A stretch of 28,382 bases of DNA from Pinguiococcus pyrenoidosus. Taxonomy: Eukaryota; Sar; Pinguiophyceae; Pinguiochrysidales; Pinguiochrysidaceae. Position 1 is the stretch's first letter; each line of letters opens with the position of its first letter. Position numbers and translations under genes: made by a program. Where the stretch lies: assembly GCA_019677205.1 (NCBI GenBank), contig JAAMXY010000078.1, forward strand, positions 1 to 28,382, in the 5' to 3' direction. Shown piece by piece: positions 28,133-28,382 of the stretch. Below the pieces are notes generated by a model. The model was not told where the DNA came from. It saw only the letters and a list, made by a program, of their open reading frames with translations, and did no database searches.

Positions 28133-28382
28133 CTTGGATCCTGGCCAGCCGAGCACAGAGCGGCGCCAGAGAGGCTGCGGGAGCTCCGCTGCGTCACTTC
28201 ATTTTAGGACAGACGGACCGATCGAGACGGGGCGACCAAAGGCGATAGCGTGGCGCGCGGGCGGCCGCGAATCCTTGGGCGGTTGCGTGGCCAATCGCGT
28301 GCGGCGGGATGACGAGCGAAGGTTGTGCGTGGCGAGTATGCGCGTGGCCCCGTGCGGAAACTTCCGGAAGCAGCTTCGAACG
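28133..28382. other. Right-edge sequence upstream of the PsbP gene
   Basis: Probable PsbP promoter (minus strand). Short plus-strand frames starting with ATG at 28310 and 28338 run off the edge but are too short to judge. No feature is supported. Confidence 0.4.

Overview
The window is nuclear DNA from a GC-rich photosynthetic eukaryote. The evidence is spliceosomal GT-AG introns of about 70-300 bp (donors often GTGCG or GTGGG), a motor/MyTH4/FERM myosin, a PA-TM-RING protein, a BAR-SH3 protein and a Mediator-like KIX protein, together with a PsbP protein whose N-terminus reads as signal peptide, then transit segment starting with an aromatic residue, then twin-arginine thylakoid signal. That tripartite leader indicates a complex plastid of red-algal origin (stramenopile, haptophyte or similar). 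The lineage cannot be fixed from this sequence alone.

Layout. Positions 1-4991 (minus) hold one uninterrupted reading frame of at least 1,663 codons that runs off the left edge. It encodes a secretory-pathway protein with a duplicated sulfotransferase-like plus SGNH/DUF6473-like module and a GT32-like segment between the two copies. A 1.37-kb divergent intergenic region with three short tandem arrays separates it from a two-exon myosin (6363-12727, plus). A MED15-like KIX protein (13275-14840, minus) converges on the myosin. A gene-poor stretch with a 52-N assembly gap follows. Three multi-exon genes then lie in tandem on the plus strand: PA-TM-RING E3 ligase (16299-17834), BAR-SH3 membrane-remodelling protein (18621-20206) and a large organellar PPR protein (21023-25594). 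An eight-copy 20-bp array separates the PPR gene from a convergent PP28/PDAP1-like protein with a C-terminal SAP motif (25864-26659, minus). An 85-95 bp AT-rich island lies between that gene and the PsbP gene (27131-28132, minus). The last 250 bp hold no gene that can be supported.

The genes do not form one pathway; this is ordinary eukaryotic gene order. Loose themes are membrane traffic and actin (myosin, BAR-SH3, PA-TM-RING, secretory glycan-type enzyme), organelle function (PPR, PsbP) and nuclear regulation (MED15-like, SAP protein). The most unusual item is the first gene: a mosaic of three enzyme-type folds, duplicated, with a conserved eight-cysteine insert and with some expected catalytic residues lost. 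Domain names rest on motif reading by eye. Exon boundaries were placed by combining reading frame, GT-AG sites and protein-family continuity, and have not been checked against transcripts.
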